In this document: in pieces, positions 33,061 to 41,766 of the stretch
Layout of the letters: each line of letters opens with the position of its first letter
Numbering within the stretch: the first letter of the stretch is position 1
NCBI GenBank assembly: GCA_964609825.1
Contig: CAZSSH010000002.1
Coordinates: forward strand, 496,001-560,000
Source of the DNA: CAZSSH01 sp964609825
GTDB taxonomy: Bacteria > Verrucomicrobiota > Lentisphaeria > Victivallales > Victivallaceae
Length of the DNA stretch: 64,000 nucleotides
Direction of reading: 5' to 3'
The notes under the pieces: model-generated
Seen by the model: only the letters and a program-made list of their open reading frames with translations
What the model was told of the DNA's origin: nothing
Databases searched by the model: none
Made by a program: the position numbers and the translations under genes

Positions 33061-34196
33061 GAGAAACGTTTTTGCCATTTACCAAACCGGCGATCAACGA
33101 GGAAGATATTGCACTGGTCGGCGACGTGCTGCGCTCGGGCTGGATTACCAACGGCCCCATGAATGCCGAGCTGGAAAACGGTATTTGCCGTTATACCGGC
33201 AATCAACACGGCGTCGCGCTGGCTTCGGCCACCGGGGCCATGCATATTTTGTTGAAAGCCTTAAACATCGGCCCCGGCGACGAGGTGATCACCCCGTCTC
33301 TGACCTGGGTCTCGATGGTCAATATGATCGTTTTGGCCGGGGCGACGCCGGTGTTTGCCGAAATCGACAAAGATACTTTGATGGTCACCCCCGCGTCAAT
33401 CAAGGCGGTGATTACGCCGCGCACCAAGCTCATCGTCCCGGTGCATTACGCGGGCGCCGCCGCCGATCTGGACGGGATTTACGCCGTCGCCGGGTCGATC
33501 CCGGTCGTCGAGGACGCCGCCCATGCGCTTGGCACCTTTTACAAAGGCCGCCACGTCGGCTCGACGGGTTCGGCGATTTACTCGTTTCACGCAATTAAAA
33601 ACATCACCACCGGCGAGGGCGGGATGTTTGTCTCCGACAACAAAGAGTTGGCCGACGCGATCCGCCGCTGGAAATTTCACGGCATCGGCGTCGACGCCTT
33701 TGACCGGCAAAACCGCGGCCGCTCGCCGCAGGCGGAGGTCATCGAGCCCGGCTTCAAGTACAATCTGACCGATATTTGCGCCGCCATCGGCGTTAATCAG
33801 CTGAAACGCATTGATGTTATTAACGGCAAACGCCGCGAGCTGGCGATGCTCTACCGCGATAAATTGGCTGCGATTGACGAGTTAAAAATGCTCAAGGACC
33901 CCGATTACGATTTTGTCCATGCCTGGCATTTATTCATCGTCCGCGTGGATACGCCCAAGATGACCCGCGACGAATTCATGGCGGCCTTAAAGGCGCAAAA
34001 CATCGGCACAGGGTTGCACTTCCGCTGTGCCCATTTGCAGAAATATTACCGCGAAGTGATGAATTTCAAACCCGGCATGCTGCCGGCGACGGAATACAAC
34101 AGCGACCACATTTGTTCGCTGCCCTTGTTTCCCGATATGACCGAAAAAGACGTCAATGATGTCGTTTCTGCAATCAAAACCGTATTGACCAAATAA
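33057..34196 (+). CDS. arnB: UDP-4-amino-4-deoxy-L-arabinose aminotransferase
   Basis: This 379-residue PLP enzyme of the DegT/DnrJ/EryC1/StrS family is very close in pattern to ArnB. It has 'VLRSGWITNGPMNAELE', 'GDEVITPSLTWVSMVNMIVL', 'TKLIVPVHYAGAAADLD', the PLP Lys at 181 in 'SFHAIKNITTGEGGM', and 'GTGLHFRCAHLQKYYRE' with 'CSLPLFPDMTEKDVNDV' at the end. It adds the amino group in UDP-L-Ara4N synthesis for lipid A modification. ATG 33057 overlaps the mazG stop and has GGGAG upstream. arnT- and arnC-like genes follow. Confidence 0.88.
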   Translation: MRETFLPFTKPAINEEDIALVGDVLRSGWITNGPMNAELENGICRYTGNQHGVALASATGAMHILLKALNIGPGDEVITPSLTWVSMVNMIVLAGATPVFAEIDKDTLMVTPASIKAVITPRTKLIVPVHYAGAAADLDGIYAVAGSIPVVEDAAHALGTFYKGRHVGSTGSAIYSFHAIKNITTGEGGMFVSDNKELADAIRRWKFHGIGVDAFDRQNRGRSPQAEVIEPGFKYNLTDICAAIGVNQLKRIDVINGKRRELAMLYRDKLAAIDELKMLKDPDYDFVHAWHLFIVRVDTPKMTRDEFMAALKAQNIGTGLHFRCAHLQKYYREVMNFKPGMLPATEYNSDHICSLPLFPDMTEKDVNDVVSAIKTVLTK

Positions 34197-34207
34197 CAGG
34201 AGTCAAC

Positions 34208-35938
34208 ATGGAAGACCGTAACGAAATCCGGCGTCAGCAGACGCTGTTTTGGCTGGTGGCCGTGGCCGGGCTGTTTATGTTTTTGGGAAAAAACTCCCTG
34301 AGCGGCTCCGAGGATCGCTGGGCGGAGATTACCCGTACAATGCTGTTGACCGGCGATTATTGGCACCCAGCGCTCAATTTTGACATTTATTTTGACAAAC
34401 CGCTGTTGTCCTATTGGGTGATCGTGCCCTTTGCCAAGATTTTGGGCGGTGTCAGCGAGTTTGTCATTCGCGTCCCGAGCGTGCTGGCCGGATTGCTGGC
34501 ACTGTGGGGCGTCCAGATTTTGGGCGGCAAGCTTTTTAATCGTCAGATCGCGTTGTACGCGGCGTGGCTGATGCTGGGGACCTACGGCTTTTTGTTTTGG
34601 AGCCGGACGGCGGCGGCGGATGCGGCCAATATGGCGGCGATTGTGCTGGCGGTGGCGGTGTTTTTCAACGTTGAGGAAAAACCGCGCTTTGCGGATTATC
34701 TGATCTTTTACCTGATCTGTTTTTTGGGAGCTTTGACCAAAGGGTTGCCCGCAGTGGTGATGCCGCTGGCAATCGTCGCACCCTATTTGCTGAAAAATTG
34801 GCGGTGGAAAAAGCACGTTAAGTTCGCCAATTTTGCCGCCTTGCTGCTGGCGTCGGCCGCGTTTGCTTTGGTGTTTTATTTTCAGTCCACGGTATCGATT
34901 GCGCAAATGCTCAAGCTGCCGGCGGGCAATTTGTCGTCCTTTGATCTTTTGTGGCGCGAAAACATCACTCGGGTGTTTGACCCCTTTGACCACAAGGATC
35001 CGGCGTACACTTATTTGTACAATTTGCCCCGCATTTTATTGCCGTGGGTGTTGCTGATCGCGGTCGGGATCGCCGCCTTGATCGTGAAGTGGAAAAAATT
35101 GCCGCAAATCGTCCAAATGGCGATGCTGGGGAGCTTGCTCATGTTTGCGTTGTATATGACCTCAGGCTCACGCCGCTGGTATTATATTTTGCCGATGATC
35201 CCGTTTTGCTGTTTGTGGGGCGCCGCCGGTTTGATCGGCGAGTGCAGCAACGAAAAGTGGACGCGTTTCATCGTTTTGCTGGCGCGTTATCTGATCATCC
35301 TCCTTTGTTCGCTCGGCGTGGTGTCGGTGCTTGGTTTGCCGTTGTGGCATCGCTTTTTTGACATCAAGCTGCCGTGGCTGTTGATCGCGACGCTGCCGTC
35401 GGCGGGGGCGATCGGACTGTTGATCATGCTGTTTGACGGCTACAAAAATCAGTCGTTTGACTCTTTTTCCGGCTTGCCGCCGCGAATTGCCGCGGTGACA
35501 TTGGCCGGGACGGTGCTCTCGATTGCGGTCTTCAGCTCGCTGATGCCGGCGTTGGATGAGCTTCGCACAAGCCGTAAATTTTTGCTTGAACTCAAGCAAA
35601 ATTTGGAGGTGACTCCGGCCGATATGATCGTCGTCTGGGGCGCTGACTCCTCCAACGAGCTCGGCTTTTACTGGGACCTCAAAACGCCGGTCAAAGAGGT
35701 CAATGTGGCTGATTACAACGAGCGGCTCGCATTGTTTCGCGAAATCATGGCTTCGGGCAATTCCGGCAGCCGGGTGATTGTTTATACGGTGACCAAGCAT
35801 GTCGACTCTTTCCAAAAAGCGGCCAAGGATCTTAACTTGCCGCTCAAGTCGGAGTCCGGCGACTTTGTCGAGCCGTCGTTGGCGTTTGAAAAGAAAAAAG
35901 CGCGCAAACTCTATGTCTGGGTCTTTAATTTGAAGTAG
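34208..35938 (+). CDS. arnT: ArnT/PMT-family lipid A glycosyltransferase
   Basis: This 576-residue membrane protein has about 11-12 predicted helices. The first periplasmic loop has 'SGSEDRWAEITRTMLLTGDYWHPALNFDIYFDKPLLSYW', matching the catalytic acidic loop of ArnT/PMT glycosyltransferases. A soluble C-terminal region (about 430-576) follows. It should transfer a sugar from an undecaprenyl-phosphate donor to lipid A or another acceptor on the periplasmic face. Lying between arnB and arnC, L-Ara4N is the likely sugar. AGGAG precedes the ATG, 11 nt after arnB. Confidence 0.82.
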   Translation: MEDRNEIRRQQTLFWLVAVAGLFMFLGKNSLSGSEDRWAEITRTMLLTGDYWHPALNFDIYFDKPLLSYWVIVPFAKILGGVSEFVIRVPSVLAGLLALWGVQILGGKLFNRQIALYAAWLMLGTYGFLFWSRTAAADAANMAAIVLAVAVFFNVEEKPRFADYLIFYLICFLGALTKGLPAVVMPLAIVAPYLLKNWRWKKHVKFANFAALLLASAAFALVFYFQSTVSIAQMLKLPAGNLSSFDLLWRENITRVFDPFDHKDPAYTYLYNLPRILLPWVLLIAVGIAALIVKWKKLPQIVQMAMLGSLLMFALYMTSGSRRWYYILPMIPFCCLWGAAGLIGECSNEKWTRFIVLLARYLIILLCSLGVVSVLGLPLWHRFFDIKLPWLLIATLPSAGAIGLLIMLFDGYKNQSFDSFSGLPPRIAAVTLAGTVLSIAVFSSLMPALDELRTSRKFLLELKQNLEVTPADMIVVWGADSSNELGFYWDLKTPVKEVNVADYNERLALFREIMASGNSGSRVIVYTVTKHVDSFQKAAKDLNLPLKSESGDFVEPSLAFEKKKARKLYVWVFNLK

Positions 35939-35951
35939 GGGAGAAGGAGCA

Positions 35952-36917
35952 ATGAGAGATTACAACGTTAATTATGTTTCGATCGTGGTGCCGGTGTACA
36001 ACGAGGAGGGCTGCCTCCGTGATTTGATTCGCCGCGTGGTCGAAACCATGGATAAAACCGCCCATAAATACGAACTCGTGATGGTTGATGACGGGAGCAG
36101 AGACGCTACCCCCGAGATCATGCGCGAGGCGGTTGCCGCCAATCCCGGCAAACTGGTCGGCTGCTATCTCAACCGCAATTACGGCCAGCACTCGGCGATC
36201 ATGGCCGGCTTCTCGATCGTCCGCGGCGATTTGATTATCACGATTGATGCCGATTTGCAGAATCCCCCCGAGGAGATTCCCAATCTGGTGGCCGCCGCCG
36301 AGCAGGGCAACGATGTGGTGGGAACGATCCGCAAAAACCGCAAAGATACTTTTTTCCGCCGCTATGCCTCCAAGGCGGTCAACTATATGGCGCGCAAGGC
36401 GACCGGGGTCAATATGAAAGATTACGGGTGCATGCTCCGCGCCTACCGCCGTCACATTGTTGACGCGATGCTTCTGTGTGATGAGCGCAGTACCTTTATC
36501 CCGGTTTTGGCCAACACCTTTGCCCGGACCACCTGTGAAATCGAGGTCGGTCATGATGAGCGCGCGGTCGGCGAGTCCAAATACTCGTTGTGGAAGCTCA
36601 TCAATTTGCAGTTTAACCTCCTTACGTGCATGACCACCGCGCCCTTGCGCATGTTGACCTATATCGGGATTTTGGCGGCGGTGCTCGGATTTTGCATCGG
36701 GTTGTTTATTTTGGGCAAGCGCATCTTTGACAACGATGAAGTGTGGATGGCGCAGGGGATTTTTACCTTGTTTGCGGTGATGTTTATCCTCTCCGGCACG
36801 CAATTGGCGGGGATGGGGCTGTTGGGCGAATATATCGGCCGGATTTACGTTGACGTCCGGGCCCGGCCGCGTTACTTTATTGAGGAAGTTATCGGACAGG
36901 AAGAAGCTGAAAAATGA
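35952..36917 (+). CDS. arnC: Undecaprenyl-phosphate Ara4FN transferase (ArnC-type GT2)
   Basis: This 321-residue protein has a GT2 domain with 'VSIVVPVYNEEGCLRDLI', 'LVMVDDGSRDAT', 'NRNYGQHSAIMAGFS', 'LIITIDADLQNPPEEIP' (DxD) and 'DYGCMLRAYRRHIVDAML', then two C-terminal membrane helices (about 235-257 and 265-290) and 'GLLGEYIGRIYVDVRARPRYF'. This run of motifs is diagnostic of ArnC, which loads Ara4FN onto undecaprenyl phosphate. AAGGAG precedes the ATG. The end overlaps ribBA by ATGA. Confidence 0.9.
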   Translation: MRDYNVNYVSIVVPVYNEEGCLRDLIRRVVETMDKTAHKYELVMVDDGSRDATPEIMREAVAANPGKLVGCYLNRNYGQHSAIMAGFSIVRGDLIITIDADLQNPPEEIPNLVAAAEQGNDVVGTIRKNRKDTFFRRYASKAVNYMARKATGVNMKDYGCMLRAYRRHIVDAMLLCDERSTFIPVLANTFARTTCEIEVGHDERAVGESKYSLWKLINLQFNLLTCMTTAPLRMLTYIGILAAVLGFCIGLFILGKRIFDNDEVWMAQGIFTLFAVMFILSGTQLAGMGLLGEYIGRIYVDVRARPRYFIEEVIGQEEAEK

Positions 36918-38113
36918 GCGAGTATCAATTTGACTCCACGGAGTCGATCATTGAGGATATCCGTCAGGGCAAGATGGTCATCATTACCGATGATGAAAAC
37001 CGCGAAAACGAGGGCGACATCGTCGTCGCTGCGAGTTTCGCCGGGCCCGAAGTGATCAATTTTATGGCCAAATATGCGCGCGGCCTGATTTGCGTGCCGC
37101 TGACGGCCGAGCGGGCAAGCGAGCTCGGGCTCGTCACCCCGGCGTCATTGAGCGACCCCTTCGGCACCGCTTTTACCCAGAGCGTCGACGCCAAGCAGGG
37201 GACCACCACCGGGATTTCGGCCTTTGACCGCGCCCGGACGGTGGAGGAGCTGATTGACCCCGAGAGTTCGCCGCAGGATTTTGTATCGCCGGGCCACTTG
37301 TTTCCTCTGATCGCGCGCCCCGGCGGCGTCTTGCGCCGGGCCGGTCACACCGAGACCGCGGTCGATCTGGCGCGCCTCGCAGGGCTGAGTCCGGCCGGGG
37401 TGATCTGCGAAATCATGAATGACGACGGGACGATGGCGCGCTTGCCGCAACTCAATGAATTCCGCAAAAAGCACAACCTCAAATGGGGTACCGTCGCCGA
37501 TTTGATTGCCTACCGGCGCAAGACCGAGGTGTTGATTGTCCGCGGCGAGAGTGCCCGGATGCCGACGGTCTTCGGCGAATTTACGATTATCCCTTACCGT
37601 ACCAAAGTCGATTCGCACGAGCATGTGGCTTTGGTTTACGGCGATGTTAAGGACAAGGAAAACGTATTGGTCCGCGTCCATAGCGAGTGCCTCACCGGCG
37701 ATGTCTTCGGCTCCTGCCGCTGCGACTGCGGCGAGCAGCTGCATGCCGCCATGCAGCAGATCGTCGCCAACGGCTCGGGCGTCTTGGTGTATTTGCGTCA
37801 GGAAGGGCGCGGCATCGGCATTTTTAACAAAATCAGCGCTTACAAACTTCAGGACGAGGGCTGCGACACGGTTGAGGCCAATGAACGGCTCGGCTTTGAT
37901 GCGGATTTGCGCGAATACGGCATCGGCGTCCAGATTTTGCTGGATTTGGGTGTGAAATCGATTGCTTTATTGACCAACAACCCGCGCAAAATTGTCGGCT
38001 TGAGCGGCTTTGATATCAAAATTGCCGAGCGCGTGCCGCTGGTGATTGAGCCGGGCAAGGAAAACAGTTTTTATCTGCGGACCAAAAAAGAAAAAATGGG
38101 GCATCTGATTTAA
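36914..38113 (+). CDS. ribBA: Bifunctional DHBP synthase / GTP cyclohydrolase II
   Basis: This 399-residue fusion catalyses two early riboflavin steps. The N-terminal RibB part (about 1-205) has 'VIITDDENRENEGDIVVAA' and 'GHLFPLIARPGGVLRRAGHTE'. The RibA part has 'HSECLTGDVFGSCRCDCGEQL' with three zinc Cys, 'RQEGRGIGIFNKISAYKLQ' and 'TNNPRKI'. All catalytic motifs look intact. Its ATG overlaps the arnC TGA. No other rib genes are nearby. Confidence 0.95.
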   Translation: MSEYQFDSTESIIEDIRQGKMVIITDDENRENEGDIVVAASFAGPEVINFMAKYARGLICVPLTAERASELGLVTPASLSDPFGTAFTQSVDAKQGTTTGISAFDRARTVEELIDPESSPQDFVSPGHLFPLIARPGGVLRRAGHTETAVDLARLAGLSPAGVICEIMNDDGTMARLPQLNEFRKKHNLKWGTVADLIAYRRKTEVLIVRGESARMPTVFGEFTIIPYRTKVDSHEHVALVYGDVKDKENVLVRVHSECLTGDVFGSCRCDCGEQLHAAMQQIVANGSGVLVYLRQEGRGIGIFNKISAYKLQDEGCDTVEANERLGFDADLREYGIGVQILLDLGVKSIALLTNNPRKIVGLSGFDIKIAERVPLVIEPGKENSFYLRTKKEKMGHLI

Positions 38114-38114
38114 T

Positions 38115-40001
38115 ATGTGCGGAGTAGCCGGAATCATCAATCACCGTAACAATGACGCCTCGGCGGAGATCATCCGCCGCATGACCGGCGCCATTGTCCA
38201 CCGCGGTCCGGACGGCGACGGTTTTTATACCGATCAAAACGTCTGTCTCGGCCATCGCCGGTTGTCAATCATCGACCTGGCGGGCGGCTGGCAGCCGATT
38301 TACAATGAGGACAAGACGGTGGTGGTGATTCTCAATGGCGAGATTTACAATTATCTCAAGCTGCGCAAAATGTTGACCGATGCCGGTCACCACTTTGCCA
38401 CCAACAGCGACACCGAGGTCATCGTTCATGCCTATGAAGAGTACGGCTCGGAGTTTGTCGAAAAACTCGACGGGATGTTTGCCTTTGCCCTCTATGATAC
38501 GGTGAACCGCAAATTTTTCATGGCGCGCGACCGCATGGGCAAAAAGCCGATCGTCTACTTTGTCAACTATGGTGAATTGGTGTTCGCGAGCGAATTTGAG
38601 GCGTTGAAGGCTCACCCGTCGATGCCCAAAAAGCTTAATTTGTCGGCGGTCAGCGATTTCATGAGTTTTCAGTACATTCCGGGTCCGGACACGATTTACG
38701 CCAATGTTTACAAGCTGCCGCCGGGGCATTTGCTGGAGATGCACCTCGATGACTCGCTGATTTCGATCCACCGTTATTGGCAGCTCGATTTCTCGCTCAA
38801 GACCGATCTCAACTTTGATGAAGCCACCGAAAAATTGCGCATGTTGGTCGAGCGCGCGGTCAAAAAGCGGCTGATGTCGGATGTGCCTTTCGGCGTCTTT
38901 TTGTCGGGCGGGGTGGATTCGGCGATCGTCAGTGCCCTGATGTGCAAGCTCCGGATGCCGGAAAAAACGATGGCCTTTACCATCGGCTTTGACGATCCGG
39001 CGTATGACGAGCGCGGCTATGCGCGCCAGACGGCGGCCTTTATCAATCAAAAATTCGGAAAAACGCTGGATTATTTCGAAAAAGTGGTGGTGCCAGACGA
39101 TTTTGCCAACGTGGAGACTTTGGTCAAACACTACGGCGAACCCTATGCCGACGCCTCGATGCTGCCGACGTATTTATTGAGTCAGTTTGCCGCTGAAAAA
39201 ATCACCATGGCCTTGGGCGGCGACGGCGCCGACGAGGTCTTTGGCGGCTATGAGCGCTACCTCGCCATTCGCATGGGGCAACGGCTCGACATGCTCACCG
39301 CCGGGATGCACCGCAGGCTCTTTGAATTTACCGGCAATCTCATCAAGGATGACAATGAGCGCACCTTTGCCGGGCGTTTGCGCCGGAGTTTATTGGTTTG
39401 GGGGGCGAGCCGCGGCGAGCGGTACTTCAAGATTTTGAACCGCTGCCCGGAGGAGCTCAAGCACTCGCTCTTTACCGACCAGTTGCGCGTCCAGAGCCAT
39501 GACGCCAAGCGGATTTTTGAGGATTTGGAGTGGGAGCTCTCGTCGCAGGATGTTGCCGAGCGCTGCTCGGAGCTGGATATCCAGACCTATTTGCCCAACG
39601 ATATTTTGGTCAAGATGGACATCGCCTCGATGGCGGCTTCAATTGAGGTAAGGAGTCCGTTTTTGGATAAGGATGTGGTGGAGTTTGCGGCCTCGCTGCC
39701 CTTCGCTTACAAGCTCAACGGGAGCAGCCGCAAGCACATCCTTAAAAAGGCGTTTGAGGAGTATTTGCCGGAGGGGTTGTTTCACCGCCGCAAGCGCGGA
39801 TTCGGCGTCCCGATCGGCCGCTTTATGCGCGAAAACTGGCGGCGTCAAGTCGAGGAATTGCTTTTTGACAACCCGCAAATGGGCGAATATTTCAAACGCG
39901 CCAAGGTGCGCGAGTTGTGGGACGATCACCAATCCGGCCGCAGCGACAACACTTACATTTTGTGGAATTTGACGATTTTATCGCTTTTTTTGAAGAACTG
40001 A
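38115..40001 (+). CDS. asnB: Asparagine synthase (glutamine-hydrolysing)
   Basis: This 628-residue protein begins MCGVAGI with the nucleophile Cys-2 of the class II glutaminase, followed by 'HRGPDGDGFY' and 'NGEIYNY'. The synthetase domain has the ATP-pyrophosphatase loop 'LSGGVDSAIVSAL' and 'GGDGADEVFGGYERY'. It amidates Asp using Gln; paralogues in surface-polymer loci amidate other substrates, so a specialised role is possible. It starts 1 nt after the ribBA stop and ends 44 nt before tRNA-Pro. Confidence 0.92.
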   Translation: MCGVAGIINHRNNDASAEIIRRMTGAIVHRGPDGDGFYTDQNVCLGHRRLSIIDLAGGWQPIYNEDKTVVVILNGEIYNYLKLRKMLTDAGHHFATNSDTEVIVHAYEEYGSEFVEKLDGMFAFALYDTVNRKFFMARDRMGKKPIVYFVNYGELVFASEFEALKAHPSMPKKLNLSAVSDFMSFQYIPGPDTIYANVYKLPPGHLLEMHLDDSLISIHRYWQLDFSLKTDLNFDEATEKLRMLVERAVKKRLMSDVPFGVFLSGGVDSAIVSALMCKLRMPEKTMAFTIGFDDPAYDERGYARQTAAFINQKFGKTLDYFEKVVVPDDFANVETLVKHYGEPYADASMLPTYLLSQFAAEKITMALGGDGADEVFGGYERYLAIRMGQRLDMLTAGMHRRLFEFTGNLIKDDNERTFAGRLRRSLLVWGASRGERYFKILNRCPEELKHSLFTDQLRVQSHDAKRIFEDLEWELSSQDVAERCSELDIQTYLPNDILVKMDIASMAASIEVRSPFLDKDVVEFAASLPFAYKLNGSSRKHILKKAFEEYLPEGLFHRRKRGFGVPIGRFMRENWRRQVEELLFDNPQMGEYFKRAKVRELWDDHQSGRSDNTYILWNLTILSLFLKN

Positions 40002-40045
40002 GCTTGAAAAAACGCTCAAGTTAATGTATTTTATATAACACAAGT

Positions 40046-40124
40046 CGGGATATAGCGCAGCCTGGTCTAGCGCGTTTGACTGGGGGTCAAAAGGTCGAGA
40101 GTTCAAATCTCTCTATCCCGACCA
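40046..40124 (+). tRNA. tRNA-Pro, anticodon GGG
   Basis: Acceptor arms CGGGATA (40046-40052) and TATCCCG (40114-40120) pair fully. The D arm is GCGC/GCGC, the anticodon stem TTTGA/TCAAA encloses loop CTGGGGG (anticodon GGG), the T arm is GAGAG/CTCTC with loop TTCAAAT, and ACCA is encoded at 40121-40124. A T tract follows immediately. Confidence 0.95.
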
Positions 40125-40140
40125 TTTTTTTTGCTTTCAT

Positions 40141-40161
40141 CCGAGGTCAATCTCGGGTTTT
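40141..40161 (+). terminator. Hairpin with short T run after tRNA-Pro
   Basis: CCGAG (40141-40145) pairs with CTCGG (40152-40156) around loop GTCAAT, followed by GTTTT. It lies between the tRNA and the convergent 40253 gene. Confidence 0.4.
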
Positions 40162-40226
40162 ACCAGTCGTCATTTCTCAGTTACGTACCTGTAGTACGCT
40201 CCTTCGTACCTCATTGGGTAAAAACC
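40156..40226. repeat. Nested inverted-repeat element, possible REP/MITE-like or structured RNA
   Basis: The outer arms GGTTTTACC (40156-40164) and GGTAAAAACC (40217-40226) are nearly complementary. Inside, GTACG (40194-40198) can pair with CGTAC on either side (40184-40188 or 40205-40209), giving two exclusive hairpins. No open frame fits here. This is the only notable content of 40125-40252. Confidence 0.4.
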
Positions 40227-40252
40227 GACCTTGCCACCCGGCAAAAGTAAAA

Positions 40253-41014
40253 TTAGTCGCGCCGAGTCAAGTGATACAGGAGATAAACCGGTTCGCGTTG
40301 CGACTGAAAGCGCAATACCGTTTCCCATCCCGTTTGGGCCAATGTGTCATTGACCACCCGGTCGATCTCGGTAAAATCGGCGGCACGGTAAATGATATAA
40401 ACATCGGAATATTTTGGCAGCTCCGGCATGATATACGAAGTGGTGATGTGTTTGGCGCCGGTGATTTTGAGTTGCTGCTCATATTTATACTCCGGGATCC
40501 ACAGTTTGTTCATCTCCAGTCCCGCTTCCAGCAAAATCTGGCCGCTGCGGTTGGTGTTGTCGAGCATCAGCACCTTGCCCGTCGGCGGATGTGCCGCGTA
40601 CTGTTGTTTGATGACATCGCGAAACTCCGAAATCAGCGGAAACCGCTTGTCCGGCCGCAATGATTTGCCGCAACTGATCACTACCGTCGCCGCCAAAAAT
40701 ATCCAGAGCGCAATCCGGCAGGTGCTCTTGATCCGGCCCGGCCACCGGACATGGTCCCATTGGACGGCAAACGGTACCACGGCAAACGGCAGCATCGGAA
40801 AAAGCACGGCCAGATAATATCGCCGTCCCGGAATTCCGAACCCGAGTCGCCAGAGGACGCAAAATAAAAAAATCCCGATCAAAAGATAAAACAAATCCCG
40901 CCGCAATTTCAAATGGCCGCGCAACAGCCAAAACAACACAAAACCGATGCCCTCCAAAATGATCAGCATCAAAAAATTGATGTATTGCAGCGCGTCAATC
41001 AGATAATACATCAT
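40253..41014 (-). CDS. C-terminal half of a split PMT-like glycosyltransferase
   Basis: This 253-residue protein has three or four membrane helices in its first half and a soluble C-terminal half ('PPTGKVLMLDNTNRSGQILLEAG...YSDVYIIYRA') typical of the periplasmic C-terminal part of PMT/GT39-like membrane glycosyltransferases. It lacks the catalytic N-terminal loop, which the overlapping upstream frame (41011-41766) supplies; together they give 504 residues, one normal enzyme. ATG 41014 overlaps the upstream TGA as ATGA and has GGAG 9 nt upstream, so it could be a true separate subunit or the result of a frameshift. Confidence 0.65.
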   Translation of the reverse strand: MMYYLIDALQYINFLMLIILEGIGFVLFWLLRGHLKLRRDLFYLLIGIFLFCVLWRLGFGIPGRRYYLAVLFPMLPFAVVPFAVQWDHVRWPGRIKSTCRIALWIFLAATVVISCGKSLRPDKRFPLISEFRDVIKQQYAAHPPTGKVLMLDNTNRSGQILLEAGLEMNKLWIPEYKYEQQLKITGAKHITTSYIMPELPKYSDVYIIYRAADFTEIDRVVNDTLAQTGWETVLRFQSQREPVYLLYHLTRRD

Positions 41015-41766
41015 TTGAGGTGTCTCCAAAATAAATTGGCATAACTCTCAAACATTTCGCCGACGTGGTATCCCAACAGCCAATAAATTCCGGCAAACAC
41101 CGCCGCGGTGACAATCCACATGATCAAAATATCCCGCAGCATGACCGGTACGGAAATTTTGCGCCGGACGGCGGCAAAGACGCCGACGGCGGCAAAGATT
41201 ACCGCAAACTCGATGATTTCATACCGGACGCACAATCCGATTCCGCACGCGAACGCGCAGAGACAACTGTAACGGCAGCGCGGTTTTTGCCAGTACTCCA
41301 AAAGAAACCAAAACATAAAAGCGTAAACCGGCAGCGACAGTGACTCGCGCAACACCGAGTTGGACATTTCCACCGCAAACGGGACCGATGCCGCCAACAG
41401 CATGAGCAGCAATGCTTTGTTCACATCCTCAAACAATCGTTTACCGATAAAGTACCATGGTACGATAAACAAAAGACCGATGAGCCGTGTCACGATCCGC
41501 AGCGATTGCTCCGGCGTATCGCTCAAATGATGAAATGTCGCCCCCAGCCAAATCAAAAGCGGCGGGCGGTTGGTAAATGATGAAATCGGCGCGCCGTCAA
41601 TCACGTTTTTGATGTTTTCCATATAATAGCTCTCATCCCGCCCCAAGCCGGGATGCAGTTCGCCGTAGCCCCACCGTAACAGCCAGCCAAACAGCAGGAT
41701 CAGCCCCATTACCGTGAGGATTTGCCACCGGATCAATTTGATCCGTTTGAAAAAATCAGATTTCAT
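41011..41766 (-). CDS. N-terminal half of a split PMT-like glycosyltransferase
   Basis: This 251-residue membrane protein has about six helices. After the first helix, 'HPGLGRDESYYMENIKNVIDG' carries the acidic pair (Asp-Glu) expected in the catalytic loop of PMT/ArnT-type transferases, followed by 'NRPPLLIWLGATFHHL'. It should use a polyprenyl-phosphate sugar. The frame ends at TGA 41013-41011 in the middle of what would be one protein. It overlaps the upstream GT4 gene by 11 nt. Confidence 0.7.
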   Translation of the reverse strand: MKSDFFKRIKLIRWQILTVMGLILLFGWLLRWGYGELHPGLGRDESYYMENIKNVIDGAPISSFTNRPPLLIWLGATFHHLSDTPEQSLRIVTRLIGLLFIVPWYFIGKRLFEDVNKALLLMLLAASVPFAVEMSNSVLRESLSLPVYAFMFWFLLEYWQKPRCRYSCLCAFACGIGLCVRYEIIEFAVIFAAVGVFAAVRRKISVPVMLRDILIMWIVTAAVFAGIYWLLGYHVGEMFESYANLFWRHLK

